From Portulaca oleracea (lineage: Eukaryota; Streptophyta; Magnoliopsida; Caryophyllales; Portulacaceae): 64,000 nt of DNA. The notes below the pieces were generated by a model. It had not been told where the DNA came from. It saw only the letters and a list, made by a program, of their open reading frames with translations, and made no database searches. The translations under genes and the position numbers were made by a program. How positions within the stretch are numbered: the first letter of the stretch is position 1; the number at the start of each line of letters is the position of its first letter. This document shows, piece after piece, positions 23,021 to 33,710 of this stretch. The stretch is from the NCBI GenBank assembly GCA_029582165.1, contig CM055874.1, forward strand, positions 26,314,383 to 26,378,382. The letters run 5' to 3'.

Positions 23021-23627
23021 ATTCCTTCCTTTCACCTTCAAGGATGCCACCCTTGAATAGAAGAAGGGAATAACTTCGAAACTCCCTCAAGAGAAACGAA
23101 AACTAGTAGAAAAGCTAGAGAGAAAACAACACCATGTGTTTCCTTTGTATTTGATATATGAAAGAATGAGATTACAAGAGGCCTAAGGGGGGTATTTATA
23201 GTAATCCTAGCCCTCCCTAGACGTGCACAAATCAAGAAATAGGCCCCTTGAGGCTTACATCATCTATTCTAATGATTACATCATAAAGAAAACAATGATT
23301 TAAACTAGATTTCAAAGGATGATATCTTGATCTATACTTAACCAAATTTAAAGATTCTTGAACCAATAGAAAGCTCTTGGAATGTAGAACATTTGATTCT
23401 AGGACACTTTCCTTGGTAGCTTCATGGTTCTTGAGTTAGAGAGCAAATTACTTGAGTACCCTTGTAGAATTCTTCCAAAGTAGAGAGATATGTAAGAGAT
23501 GTGAGCTCTTCTTCCATGTAGGTGAGTATTTGGCTTCTATGGTGTGTATGGGTTGTCTCCCTTGATAACCTTGATGTAGCTTAGCATTTGACGCTCATGA
23601 TGGAGTTTTGAGACCCAATCTACATCA
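23021..23627 (-). repeat. chimeric, 3'-truncated LTR (macrosatellite unit 1)
   Basis: On the minus strand the LTR begins TGATGTAGATTGGG like family A, switches to family B at an ACATCAA shared by both (about 23571-23578), keeps TATAAATA (23193-23200), and stops at 23021, fused to gag leader. U5 and the terminal CA are missing. The polypurine tract follows at 23628-23638. Equivalent LTR remnants open every unit and end at 26209, 28797, 31366, 33935, 36498, 39078, 41652, 44222, 46804, 49377, 51943 and 54525. Confidence 0.88.
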
Positions 23628-24507
23628 TTCCCCCCTAGTTGAAAAGAGTTTGTCCTCAAACTAGAAAGTTCTTCTCCTTCTTGATAGTAAGGTTTGAGAT
23701 CACTTACATTGAAAGTGCAACTTCCCTCATAACCTTCATCTAGTTTCAACTTATAAGCATTATCTCCGATCTTCTCAATGACTTCAAAAGGACCATCACT
23801 TCTTGGTTTCAATTTCCCTTTTCTTCTATTCGGAAACCTTTCTTTGTTGAGATGTATCCATACCAAGTCTCCAGGTTTGAAAATAACTTTCTTCCTCTTT
23901 TGATTGACCTTCTCTTCAACCCTTTGGGTATACCTCATAATCTTCTCACGAACCTCCTCATGTAACTTCTTAATCTCCTCCACTCTCTTACTAGCTTCAA
24001 AACTGAATTTAGTTGATGTAGACATAGGAGATAAATCCATCGGCTTGAGAGGGTTCTTACCATACACAACTTCAAATGGAGATAACTTTGTAGCTCGATT
24101 TAGACTCCGATTATAAGCAAATTCAGCATGACTTAGCAAAGTATCCCAACTTTTCATGTCCTTGCTCACCAAAGCTCGTAATAAGGCTCCCAACGTGCGG
24201 TTGACAACTTCAGTTTGTCCATCCGTTTGGGGATGACATGCCGTGTTAAATTTGAGCTCTGTGACTTCTTCCATAATGTAATCCAAAAATGACTAAGGAA
24301 TTTTGAATCTCTATCACTCACCATAGTCTTTGGAATACCATGTAACTTCATAACTTCTTCAAAGTAGAGATTTGCAACTTTAGTAGCATCATAGGTAGAA
24401 TGGCAAGGAATGAAGTGTGCCATCTTGGAGAATCTATCAACAACAACCATAATAGAATCTTTCCCTCTTTGAGTCCTTGGTAAACCCACAACGAAGTCAA
24501 GACTCAC
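23537..24507 (-). pseudogene. integrase fragment, unit 1
   Basis: This starts at the integrase core (DFVVGLP) without the HHCC zinc finger. It has the first Asp, the SDRDSKF Asp and the QTEVVNR Glu, then the GPF module. One frameshift at 24261-24266 (ACCCAAC replaced by GAC) separates the first two catalytic residues from the third. It is the only unit with the ancestral GPF sequence, since the others read GPC. The frame continues through the polypurine tract into the LTR. Confidence 0.85.
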
Positions 24508-25478
24508 ATCTTCCCATGGATGTTAGGACACTCCGAGGCATAATGACCTAACCCTTGGCAACGAAAACATCTTCGTGGGGCTAAAGTTTTGGCTTCTTGG
24601 ACGTGGGGTTTTGGGATGGATGGGGGTTGATTTTGTGGAGTTTTTGTGTTTGGGGGTTTTGTAGGGAATGTGAACGATTGTTGTGGCGTGTGCGGGAATG
24701 TAGGGTGGGATGATTCTTGTGGGGTTTGGTATTTGTTCAAGGCTTGTTTTCCCTTATTCCTCCTTTGCCTTTCAACTTTAAGGGATAAAGAACTCAACTC
24801 ATCCAAGGTTTTGTATGGTTGCAACTCAACAATGTATCTAATCCAATCATCAAGACCAAAAAGATAACGTACCAAAGTTTGTGGTTCATTCTCCTTGATA
24901 TCACAACGCCAAAGAAGATGTTCAAACTCCTTTGTGTATTCCTCCACACTTTTGCTCCCTTGAACCAATCGTTGTAGCTTGTAGTAGTTATCTTGGAGAT
25001 AACTTGGTGGTAGGAACTTCTCTTGGAGCTTCTTTTTCAGCTTATCCCACGTTCTAATCTTGTCCTTGCCCTTAACTTGTCTCTTCTTTTGCAAATTGGC
25101 CCACCATATGGACGCATGTTTTCGCAACTTAAGAGCCACATACTTTACTTTCTTCTCATCATCAACTTCTTTAAGATCAAAAATACGTTCAACAGTTTGC
25201 ATCCAATCTAAGAAGTTTTCAGGATCAAGATTACCATTAAATTCCGGAATCTCCACTTTGAATCCAAAATGTTCTTCCCTTCTTGAACGTCCACTACTTT
25301 CAGAATCCTCCTCATCTTCTTCTGATTTTCTCACAAAAGAATCATCACGTATCTCTCTATGTTGAAGATGCATGTATCTCTTTAGTTGTTCGTTGAGATT
25401 GGTGATTTTTCTCTTCAAAGCTTCAACATCTTCCTGGGGTTCCATTGGTGTAGGTGTGGAAGTGCTAGAATCGTCCAT
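24504..25478 (-). CDS. truncated gag (capsid and zinc knuckle), unit 1, intact frame
   Basis: 324 aa from ATG 25478. It keeps the charged N-terminus, capsid-like domain, Pro/Gln-rich linker and CCHC knuckle, ending shortly after YASECPN at the gag-integrase junction. The TGA overlaps the integrase frame at ATGTGA. The frame is also open 53 codons upstream into the LTR remnant but begins there with GTG. Markers: QVKGKDK and LDDWIR. Confidence 0.75.
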   Translation of the reverse strand: MDDSSTSTPTPMEPQEDVEALKRKITNLNEQLKRYMHLQHREIRDDSFVRKSEEDEEDSESSGRSRREEHFGFKVEIPEFNGNLDPENFLDWMQTVERIFDLKEVDDEKKVKYVALKLRKHASIWWANLQKKRQVKGKDKIRTWDKLKKKLQEKFLPPSYLQDNYYKLQRLVQGSKSVEEYTKEFEHLLWRCDIKENEPQTLVRYLFGLDDWIRYIVELQPYKTLDELSSLSLKVERQRRNKGKQALNKYQTPQESSHPTFPHTPQQSFTFPTKPPNTKTPQNQPPSIPKPHVQEAKTLAPRRCFRCQGLGHYASECPNIHGKM

Positions 25479-26034
25479 CTTGATCAATCTTGGTGCAAAA
25501 AGATTGCAAGATTCATGGTTTAGGGGTTTTGGATGGGTAAAGGACGAGAGAGGTTTGTATTTGGGGCGGATTTGTGTTTGGGTTATTGGTTCTTTATGGA
25601 GTTTATGATTCCTTTCTTTCACCTTCAAGGATGCCACCCTTGAATAGAAGAAGGGAATAACTTCGAAACTCCCTCAAGAGAAACGAAGACTAGCACAAAA
25701 GCTAGAGAGAAAACAACACCATGTGTTTCCTTTGTATTTGATATATGAATGAATGAGATTACAAGAGGCCTAAGGGGGGTATTTATAGTAATCGTAGCCC
25801 TCCCTAGACGTGCACAAATCAAGAAATAGGCCCCTTGAGGCTTACATCATCTATTCTAATGATTACATCATAAAGAAAACAATGAACTAAACTAGATTTC
25901 AAATGATGATAACTTGATCTATACTTAACCAAATTTAAAGATTCTTGAACCAATAGAAAGCTCTTGGAATGTAGAACATTTCATTCTAGGACACTTTCCT
26001 TGGTAGCTTCATGGTTCTTGAGTTAGAAAGCAAA

Positions 26035-27090
26035 TTACTTGAGTACCCTTAGAATTCTTCCAAAGTAGAGATATGTAAGAGATGTGAGCTCTTCTTCCAT
26101 GTAGGTGAGTATTTGGCTTCTATGGTGTGTATGGGTTGTCTCCTTGATGACCTTGATGTAGCTTAGCATTTGACGCTCATGATGGAGTTTTGAGACCCAA
26201 TCTACATCATTCCCCCCTAGTTGAAAGGAGTTTGTCCTCAAACTAGGAAGTTCTTCTCCTTCTTGATAGTAAGGTTTGAGATCACTTACATTGAAAGTGC
26301 AACTTCCCTCATAACCTTCATCTAGTTTCAACTTATAAGCATTATCTCCGATCTTCTCAATGACTTCACAAGGACCATCACTTCTTGGTTTCAATTTCCT
26401 TCTTCTATTCGGAAACCTTTCTTTGTTGAGATGTATCCATACCAAGTCTCCAGGTTTGAAAATAACTTTCTTCCTCTTTTGATTGACCTTCTCTTCAACC
26501 CTTTGGGTATACCTCATAATCTTCTCACGAACCTCCTCATGTAACTTCTTAATCTCCTCCACTCTCTTACTAGCTTCAAAACTGAATTTAGTTGATGTAG
26601 ACATAGGAGATAAATCCATCGGCTTGAGAGGGTTCTTACCATACACAACTTCAAATGGAGATAACTTTGTAGCTCGATTTAGACTACGATTATAAGCAAA
26701 TTCAGCATGACTTAGCAAAGTATCCCAACTTTTCTTGTCCTTGCTCACCAAAGCTCGTAATAAGGCTCCCAACGTGCGGTTGACAACTTCAGTTTGTCCA
26801 TCCGTTTGGGGATGACATGCCGTGTTAAATTTGAGCTCTGTACCCAACTTCTTCCATAATGTAATCCAAAAATGACTAAGGAATTTTGAATCTCTATCAC
26901 TCACCATAGTCTTTGGAATACCATGTAACTTCATAACTTCTTCAAAGTAGAGATTTGCAACTTTAGTAGCATCATAGGTAGAATGGCAAGGAATGAAGTG
27001 TGCCATCTTGGAGAATCTATCAACAACAACCATAATAGAATCTTTCCCTCTTTGAGTCCTTGGTAAACCCACAACGAAGTCAAGACTCAC
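26035..27090 (-). CDS. integrase core and C-terminus, unit 2, open frame
   Basis: 351 codons open from GTG 27090 ([10 protein letters not shown]). No ATG lies at the junction, so translation would need a non-ATG start or readthrough. All three catalytic acidic residues are present, but the zinc finger is missing. The C-terminal module reads GPC. A 3-nt loss gives RRRKLK. Two 1-nt losses in the LTR part lengthen the C-terminus compared with other units. Confidence 0.7.
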   Translation of the reverse strand: MSLDFVVGLPRTQRGKDSIMVVVDRFSKMAHFIPCHSTYDATKVANLYFEEVMKLHGIPKTMVSDRDSKFLSHFWITLWKKLGTELKFNTACHPQTDGQTEVVNRTLGALLRALVSKDKKSWDTLLSHAEFAYNRSLNRATKLSPFEVVYGKNPLKPMDLSPMSTSTKFSFEASKRVEEIKKLHEEVREKIMRYTQRVEEKVNQKRKKVIFKPGDLVWIHLNKERFPNRRRKLKPRSDGPCEVIEKIGDNAYKLKLDEGYEGSCTFNVSDLKPYYQEGEELPSLRTNSFQLGGNDVDWVSKLHHERQMLSYIKVIKETTHTHHRSQILTYMEEELTSLTYLYFGRILRVLK

Positions 27091-28061
27091 ATCTTCCCAT
27101 GGATGTTAGGACACTCCGAGGCATAATGACCTAACCCTTGGCAACGAAAACATCTTCGTGGGGCTAAAGTTTTGGCTTCTTGGACGTGGGGTTTTGGGAT
27201 GGATGGGGGTTGATTTTGTGGAGTTTTTGTGTTTGGGGGTTTTGTAGGGAATGTGGACGATTGTTGTGGCGTGTGCGGGAATGTAGGGTGGGATGATTCT
27301 TGTGGGGTTTGGTATTTGTTCAAGGCTTGTTTTCCCTTATTCCTCCTTTGCCTTTCAACTTTAAGGGATAAAGAACTCAACTCATCCAAGGTTTTGTATG
27401 GTTGCAACTCAACAATGTATCTAATCCAATCATCAAGACCAAAAAGATAACGTACCAAAGTTTGTGGTTCATTCTCCTTGATATCACAACGCCAAAGAAG
27501 ATGTTCAAACTCCTTTGTGTATTCCTCCACACTTTTGCTCCCTTGAAACAATCGTTGTAGCTTGTAGTAGTTATCTTGGAGATAACTTGGTGGTAGGAAC
27601 TTCTCTTGGAGCTTCTTTTTCAGCTTATCCCACGTTCTAATCTTGTCCTTGCCCTTAGCTTGTCTCTTCTTTTGCAAATTGGCCCAACATAAGGACGCAT
27701 GTTTTCGCAACTTAAGAGCCACATACTTTACTTTCTTCTCATCATCAACTTCTTTAAGATCAAAAATACGTTCAACAGTTTGCATCCAATCTAAGAAGTT
27801 TTCAGGATCAAGATTACCATTAAATTCCGGAATCTCCACTTTGAATCCAAAATGTTCTTCCCTTCTTGAACGTCCACTACTTTCAGAATCCTCCTCATCT
27901 TCTTCTGATTTTCTCACAAAAGAATCATCACGTATCTCTCTATGTTGAAGATGCATGTATCTCTTTAGTTGTTCGTTGAGATTGGTGATTTTTCTCTTCA
28001 AAGCTTCAACATCTTCCTGGGGTTCCATTGGTGTAGGTGTGGAAGTGCTAGAATCGTCCAT
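27087..28061 (-). CDS. truncated gag, unit 2, intact frame
   Basis: 324 aa from ATG 28061 to the ATGTGA junction. It has the unusual HASLCWANL sequence (other gags mostly read HASIWWANL) plus QAKGKDK, LDDWIR and RLFQGSK. The LCW/QAK/LDD combination recurs only in unit 7, five units away. Confidence 0.75.
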   Translation of the reverse strand: MDDSSTSTPTPMEPQEDVEALKRKITNLNEQLKRYMHLQHREIRDDSFVRKSEEDEEDSESSGRSRREEHFGFKVEIPEFNGNLDPENFLDWMQTVERIFDLKEVDDEKKVKYVALKLRKHASLCWANLQKKRQAKGKDKIRTWDKLKKKLQEKFLPPSYLQDNYYKLQRLFQGSKSVEEYTKEFEHLLWRCDIKENEPQTLVRYLFGLDDWIRYIVELQPYKTLDELSSLSLKVERQRRNKGKQALNKYQTPQESSHPTFPHTPQQSSTFPTKPPNTKTPQNQPPSIPKPHVQEAKTLAPRRCFRCQGLGHYASECPNIHGKM

Positions 28062-28706
28062 CTTGATCAATCTTGGTGCAAAAAGATTGCAAGATTCATG
28101 GTTTAGGGGTTTTGGATGGGTAAAGGACGAGAGAGGTTTGTATTTCGGGCGGATTTGTGTTTGGGTTATGGGTTCTTTATGGAGTTTATGATTCCTTTCT
28201 TTCACCTTCAAGGATGCCACCCTTGAATAGAAGAAGGGAATAACTTCGAAACTCCCTCAAGAGAAACGAAGACTAGCACAAAAGCTAGAGAGAAAACAAC
28301 ACCATGTGTTTCCTTTGTATTTGATATATGAATGAATGAGATTACAAGAGGCCTAAGGGGGGTATTTATAGTAATCGTAGCCCTCCCTAGACGTGCACAA
28401 ATCAAGAAATAGGCCCCTTGAGGCTTACATCATCTATTCTAATGATTACATCATAAAGAAAACAATGAACTAAACTAGATTTCAAATGATGATAACTTGA
28501 TCTATACTTAACCAAATTTAAAGATTCTTGAACCAATAGAAAGCTCTTGGAATGTAGAACATTTCATTCTAGGACACTTTCCTTGGTAGCTTCATGGTTC
28601 TTGAGTTAGAGAGCAAATTACTTGAGTACCCTTGTAGAATTCTTCCAAAGTAGAGAGATATGTAAGAGATGTGAGCTCTTCTTCCATGTAGGTGAGTATT
28701 TGGCTT

Positions 28707-29676
28707 CTATGGTGTGTATGGGTTGTCTCCCTTGATGACCTTGATGTAGCTTAGCATTTGACGCTCATGATGGAGTTTTGAGACCCAATCTACATCATTC
28801 CCCCCTAGTTGAAAGGAGTTTGTCCTCAAACTAGGAAGTTCTTCTCCTTCTTCATAGTAAGGTTTGAGATCACTTACATTGAAAGTGCAACTTCCCACAT
28901 AACCTTCATCTAGTTTCAACTTATAAGCATTATCTCCGATCTTCTCAATGACTTCACAAGGACCATCACTTCTTGGTTTCAATTTCCCTTTTCTTCTATT
29001 CGGAAACCTTTCTTTGTTGAGATGTATCCATACCAAGTCTCCAGGTTTGAAAATAACTTTCTTCCTCTTTTGATTGACCTTCTCTTCAACCCTTTGGGTA
29101 TACCTCATAATCTTCTCACGAACCTCCTCATGTAACTTCTTAATCTCCTCCACTCTCTTTCTAGCTTCAAAACTGAATTTAGTTGATGTAGACATAGGAG
29201 ATAAATCCTTCGGCTTGAGAGGGTTCTTACCATACACAACTTCAAATGGAGATAACTTTGTAGCTCGATTTAGACTCCGATTATAAGCAAATTCAGCATG
29301 ACTTAGCAAAGTATCCCAACTTTTCTTGTCCTTGCTCACCAAAGCTCGTAATAAGGCTCCCAACGTGCGGTTGACAACTTGGTTGTCCATCCGTTTGGGG
29401 ATGACATGCGTGTTAAATTTGAGCTCTGTACCACTTCTTCCATAATGTAATCCAAAAATGACTAAGGAATTTTGAATCTCTATCACTCACCATAGTCTTT
29501 GGAATACCATGTAACTTCATAACTTCTTCAAAGTAGAGATTTGCAACTTTAGTAGCATCATAGGTAGAATGGCAAGGAATGAAGTGTGCCATCTTGGAGA
29601 ATCTATCAACAACAACCATAATAGAATCTTTCCCTCTTTGAGTCCTTGGTAAACCCACAACGAAGTCAAGACTCAC
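28707..29676 (-). pseudogene. integrase fragment, unit 3 (beta type)
   Basis: The frames 29413-29676 and 28707-29486 are separated by indels at 29382-29386 and 29428-29434, around the QTEVVNR Glu. The GYVGS and YYEEGEE variants are shared only with units 7 and 8. Confidence 0.82.
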
Positions 29677-30631
29677 ATCTTCCCATGGATGTTAGGACAC
29701 TCCGAGGCATAATGACCTAACCCTTGGCAACGAAAACATCTTCGTGGGGCTAAAGTTTTGGCTTCTTGGGCGTGGGGTTTTGGGATGGATGGGGTTGATT
29801 TTGTGGAGTTTTGTGTTTGGGGTTTTGTAGGGAATGTGGACGATTGTTGTGGCGTGTGCGGGAATGTAGGGTGGGATGATTCTTGTGGGGTTTGGTATTT
29901 GTTCAAGGCTTGTTTTCCCTTATTCCTCCTTTGCCTTTCAACTTTAAGGGATAAAGAACTCAACTCATCCAAGGTTTTGTATGGTTGCAACTCAACAATG
30001 TATCTAATCCAATCATTAAGACCAAAAAGATAACGTACCAAAGTTTGTGGTTCATTCTCCTTGATATCACAACGCCAAAGAAGATGTTCAAACTCCTTTG
30101 TGTATTCCTCCACACTTTTGCTCCCTTGAACCAATCGTTGTAGCTTGTAGTAGTTATCTTGGAGATAACTCGTGGTAGGAACTTCTCTTGGAGCTTCTTT
30201 TGACTTATCCCACGTTCTAATCTTGTCCTTGCCTTAACATGTCTCTTCTTTTGCAAATTGGCCCACCATATGGACGCATGTTTTAACTTAAGAGCCACAT
30301 ACTTTACTTTCTTCTCATCATCAACTTCTTTAAGATCAAAAATCGTTCAACGGTTTGCATCCAATCTAAGAAGTTTTCAGATCAAGATTACCATTAAATT
30401 CGGAATCTCCACTTTGAATCCAAAATGTTCTTCCCTTCTTAAACGTCCACTACTTTCAGAATCCTCCTCATCTTCTTACGATTTTCTCACAAAGAATCAT
30501 CACGATCTCTCTATGTTGAAGATGCATGTATCTCTTTAGTTGTTCGTTGAGATTGGTGATTTTTCTCTTCAAAGCTTCAACATCTTCCAGGGTTCCATTG
30601 GTGTAGGTGTGGAAGTGCTAGAATCGTCCAT
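29673..30631 (-). pseudogene. truncated gag, unit 3, multiply frameshifted
   Basis: The zinc-knuckle half is open at 29673-30134 and another piece at 29960-30298. Indels occur near 30169, 30202, 30236, 30284, 30342, 30380, 30400 and 30478, almost all at sites hit in other units. ATG is at 30631. Confidence 0.8.
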
Positions 30632-31275
30632 CTTGATCAATCTTGGTGCAAAAAGATTGCAAGATTCATGGTTTAGGGGTTTTGGATGGGTAAAGGGACG
30701 AGAGGTTTGTATTTGGGGCGGATTTGTGTTTGGGTTATGGGTTCTTTATGGAGTTTATGATTCCTTTCTTTCACCTTCAAGGATGCCACCCTTGAATAGA
30801 AGAAGGGAATAACTTCGAAACTCCCTCAAAAGAAACGAAGACTAGCACAAAAGCTAGAGAGAAAACAACACCATGTGTTTCCTTTGTATTTGATATATGA
30901 ATGAATGAGATTACAAGAGGCCTAAGGGGGGTATTTATAGTAATCGTAGCCCTCCCTAGACGTGCACAAATCAAGAAATAGGCCCCTTGAGGCTTACATC
31001 ATCTATTCTAATGATTACATCATAAAGAAAACAATGAACTAAACTAGATTTCAAATGATGATAACTTGATCTATACTTAACCAAATTTAAAGATTCTTGA
31101 ACCAATAGAAAGCTCTTGGAATGTAGAACATTTCATTCTAGGACACTTTCCTTGGTAGCTTCATGGTTCTTGAGTTAGAAAGCAAATTACTTGAGTACCC
31201 TTGTAGAATTCTTCCAAAGTAGAGAGATATGTAAGAGATGTGAGCTCTTCTTCCATGTAGGTGAGTATTTGGCTT

Positions 31276-32245
31276 CTATGGTGTGTATGGGTTGTCTCCC
31301 TTGATGACCTTGATGTAGCTTAGCATTTGACGCTCATGATGGAGTTTTGAGACCCAATCTACATCATTCCCCCCTAGTTGAAAGGAGTTTGTCCTCAAAC
31401 TAGGAAGTTCTTCTCCTTCTTGATAGTAAGGTTTGAGATCACTTACATTGAAAGTGCAACTTCCCTCATAACCTTCATCTAGTTTCAACTTATAAGCATT
31501 ATCTTCGATCTTCTCAATGACTTCACAAGGACCATCACTTCTTGGTTTCAATTTCCCTTTTCTTCTATTCGGAAACCTTTCTTTGTTGAGATGTATCCAT
31601 ACCAAGTCTCCAGGTTTGAAAATAACTTTCTTCCTCTTTTGATTGACCTTCTCTTCAACCCTTTGGGTATACCTCATAATCTTCTCACGAACCTCCTCAT
31701 GTAACTTCTTAATCTCCTCCACTCTCTTACTAGCTTCAAAACTGAATTTAGTTGATGTAGACATAGGAGATAAATCCTTGCTTGAGAGGTTCTTACCATA
31801 CACAACTTCAAATGGAGATAACTTTGTAGCTCGATTTAGACTCCGATTATAAGCAAATTCAGCATGACTTAGCAAAGTATCCCAACTTTTCTTGTCCTTG
31901 CTCACCAAAGCTCGTAATAAGGCTCCCAACGTGCGGTTGACAACTTCAGTTTGTCCATCCGTTTGGGGATGACATGCCGTGTTAAATTTGAGCTCTGTAC
32001 TAACTTCTTCCATAATGTAATCCAAAATGACTAAGGAATTTTGAATCTCTATCACTCACCATAGTCTTTGGAATACCATGTAACTTCATAACTTCTTCAA
32101 AGTAGAGATTTGCAACTTTAGTAGCATCATAGGTAGAATGGCAAGGAATGAAGTGTGCCATCTTGGAGAATCTATCAACAACAACCATAATAGAATCTTT
32201 CCCTCTTTGAGTCCTTGGTAAACCCACAACGAAGTCAAGACTCAC
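31276..32245 (-). pseudogene. integrase fragment, unit 4 (gamma type)
   Basis: The frames 32000-32245 and 31276-32055 are separated by a net 1-nt loss near 31998-32003 and another near 32025. All three catalytic residues are encoded but split. A 6-nt loss near 31780-31790 removes part of the NPLKP linker. Confidence 0.82.
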
Positions 32246-33209
32246 ATCTTCCCATGGATGTTAGGACACTCCGAGGCATAATGACCTAACCCTTGCAACG
32301 AAACATCTTCGTGGGGCTAAAGTTTTGGCTTCTTGGACGTGGGGTTTTGGGATGGATGGGGTTGATTTTGTGGAGTTTTTGTGTTTGGGGGTTTTGTAGG
32401 GAATGTGGACGATTGTTGTGGCGTGTGCGGGAATGTAGGGTGGGATGATTCTTGTGGGGTTTGGTATTTGTTCAAGGCTTGTTTTCCCTTATTCCTCCTT
32501 TGCCTTTCAACTTTAAGGGATAAAGAACTCAACTCATCCAAGGTTTTGTATGGTTGCAACTCAACAATGTATCTAATCCAATCATTAAGACCAAAAAGAT
32601 AACGTACCAAAGTTTGTGGTTCATTCTCCTTGATATCACAACGCCAAAGAAGATGTTCAAACTCCTTTGTGTATTCCTCCACACTTTTGCTCCCTTGAAC
32701 CAATCGTTGTAGCTTGTAGTAGTTATCTTGGAGATAACTTGGTGGTAGGAACTTCTCTTGGAGCTTCTTTTTCAGCTTATCCCACGTTCTAATCTTGTCC
32801 TTGCCCTTAACATGTCTCTTCTTTTGCAAATTGGCCCACCATATGGACGCATGTTTTCGCAACTTAAGAGCCACATACTTTACTTTCTTCTCATCATCAA
32901 CTTCTTTAAGATCAAAAATACGTTCAACAGTTTGCATCCAATCTAAGAAGTTTTCAGATCAAGATTACCATTAAATTCGGAATCTCCACTTTGAATCCAA
33001 AATGTTCTTCCCTTCTTAGCGTCCACTACTTTCGAATCCTCCTCATCTTCTTCTGATTTTCTCACAAAAGAATCATCACGTATCTCTCTATGTGGAAGAT
33101 GCATGTATCTCTTTAGTTGTTCGTTGAGATTGGTGATTTTTCTCTTCAAAGCTTCAACATCTTCCTGGGGTTCCATTGGTGTAGGTGTGGAAGTGCTAGA
33201 ATCGTCCAT
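32242..33209 (-). pseudogene. truncated gag, unit 4, frameshifted
   Basis: The capsid and linker are open at 32317-32937, and the N-terminus is open at 32943-33209 (ATG 33209). The zinc knuckle is broken by losses near 32295-32304, and the N-terminal junction by losses near 32957 and 33019-33034. Confidence 0.8.
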
Positions 33210-33710
33210 CTTGATCAATCTTGGTGCAAAAAGATTGCAAGATTCATGGTTTAGGGGTTTTGGATGGGTAAGGACGAGAGAGGTTTGTATTTGGGCGGAT
33301 TTGTGTTTGGGTTATGGGTTCTTTATGGAGTTTATGATTCCTTTCTTTCACCTTCAAGGATGCCACCCTTGAATAGAAGAAGGGAATAACTTCAAACTCC
33401 TCAAAAGAAAGCGAAGACTAGCACAAAGCTAGAGAAAACAACACCATGTGTTTCCTTTGTATTTGATATATGAATGAATGAGATTACAAGAGGCCTAAGG
33501 GGGGTATTTATAGTAATCGTAGCCCTCCCTAGACGTGCACAAATCAAGAAATAGGCCCCTTGAGGCTTACATCATCTATTCTAATGATTACATCATAAAG
33601 AAAACAATGAACTAAACTAGATTTCAAATGATGATAACTTGATCTATACTTAACCAAATTTAAAGATTCTTGAACCAATAGAAAGCTCTTGGAATGTAGA
33701 ACATTTCATT

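Larger units (their letters stand above)
25608..28190 (-). repeat. macrosatellite unit 2 (2583 bp)
   Basis: This unit has open frames for both gag and integrase. Its LTR remnant (25608-26209) carries the derived GTAATCG site found in the array interior, while the integrase keeps the PMDL marker of unit 1 and A1/A2. It is therefore intermediate between the left edge and the interior. Confidence 0.88.
28191..30759 (-). repeat. macrosatellite unit 3 (2569 bp)
   Basis: The integrase haplotype is beta (RRKGK, IGDN, GYVGS, YYEEGEE). This is the first unit with PKDL in place of PMDL. Gag is badly fragmented by small indels. Confidence 0.88.
30760..33336 (-). repeat. macrosatellite unit 4 (2577 bp)
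   Basis: The integrase haplotype is gamma (IEDNA, GYEGS, YYQEGEE), shared with units 6 and 9. The LTR remnant (30760-31366) is complete for this repeat type. Confidence 0.88.

Noticed and set aside
23904..24116. A 70-codon plus-strand frame ([14 protein letters not shown]...) with hydrophobic character, repeated in all units
   Set aside because: It is antisense to the integrase [12 protein letters not shown] region. Its hydrophobicity is a by-product of the complementary strand of Lys/Glu codons.
24504..25637. Start of satellite gag at the GTG 53 codons upstream (MASLKVKERN...)
   Set aside because: There is no ATG there, and the homologous B elements start at MDDSS. The open frame upstream is a consequence of the LTR-leader fusion, so ATG 25478 was used.
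26035..27090. Programmed frameshift between gag and integrase in the satellite units
   Set aside because: I see no convincing slippery heptamer at the ATGTGA junction, and in the parent A element gag and pol share one frame. The offset is more simply the result of where the deletion fell. It is kept only as an open question in the findings.
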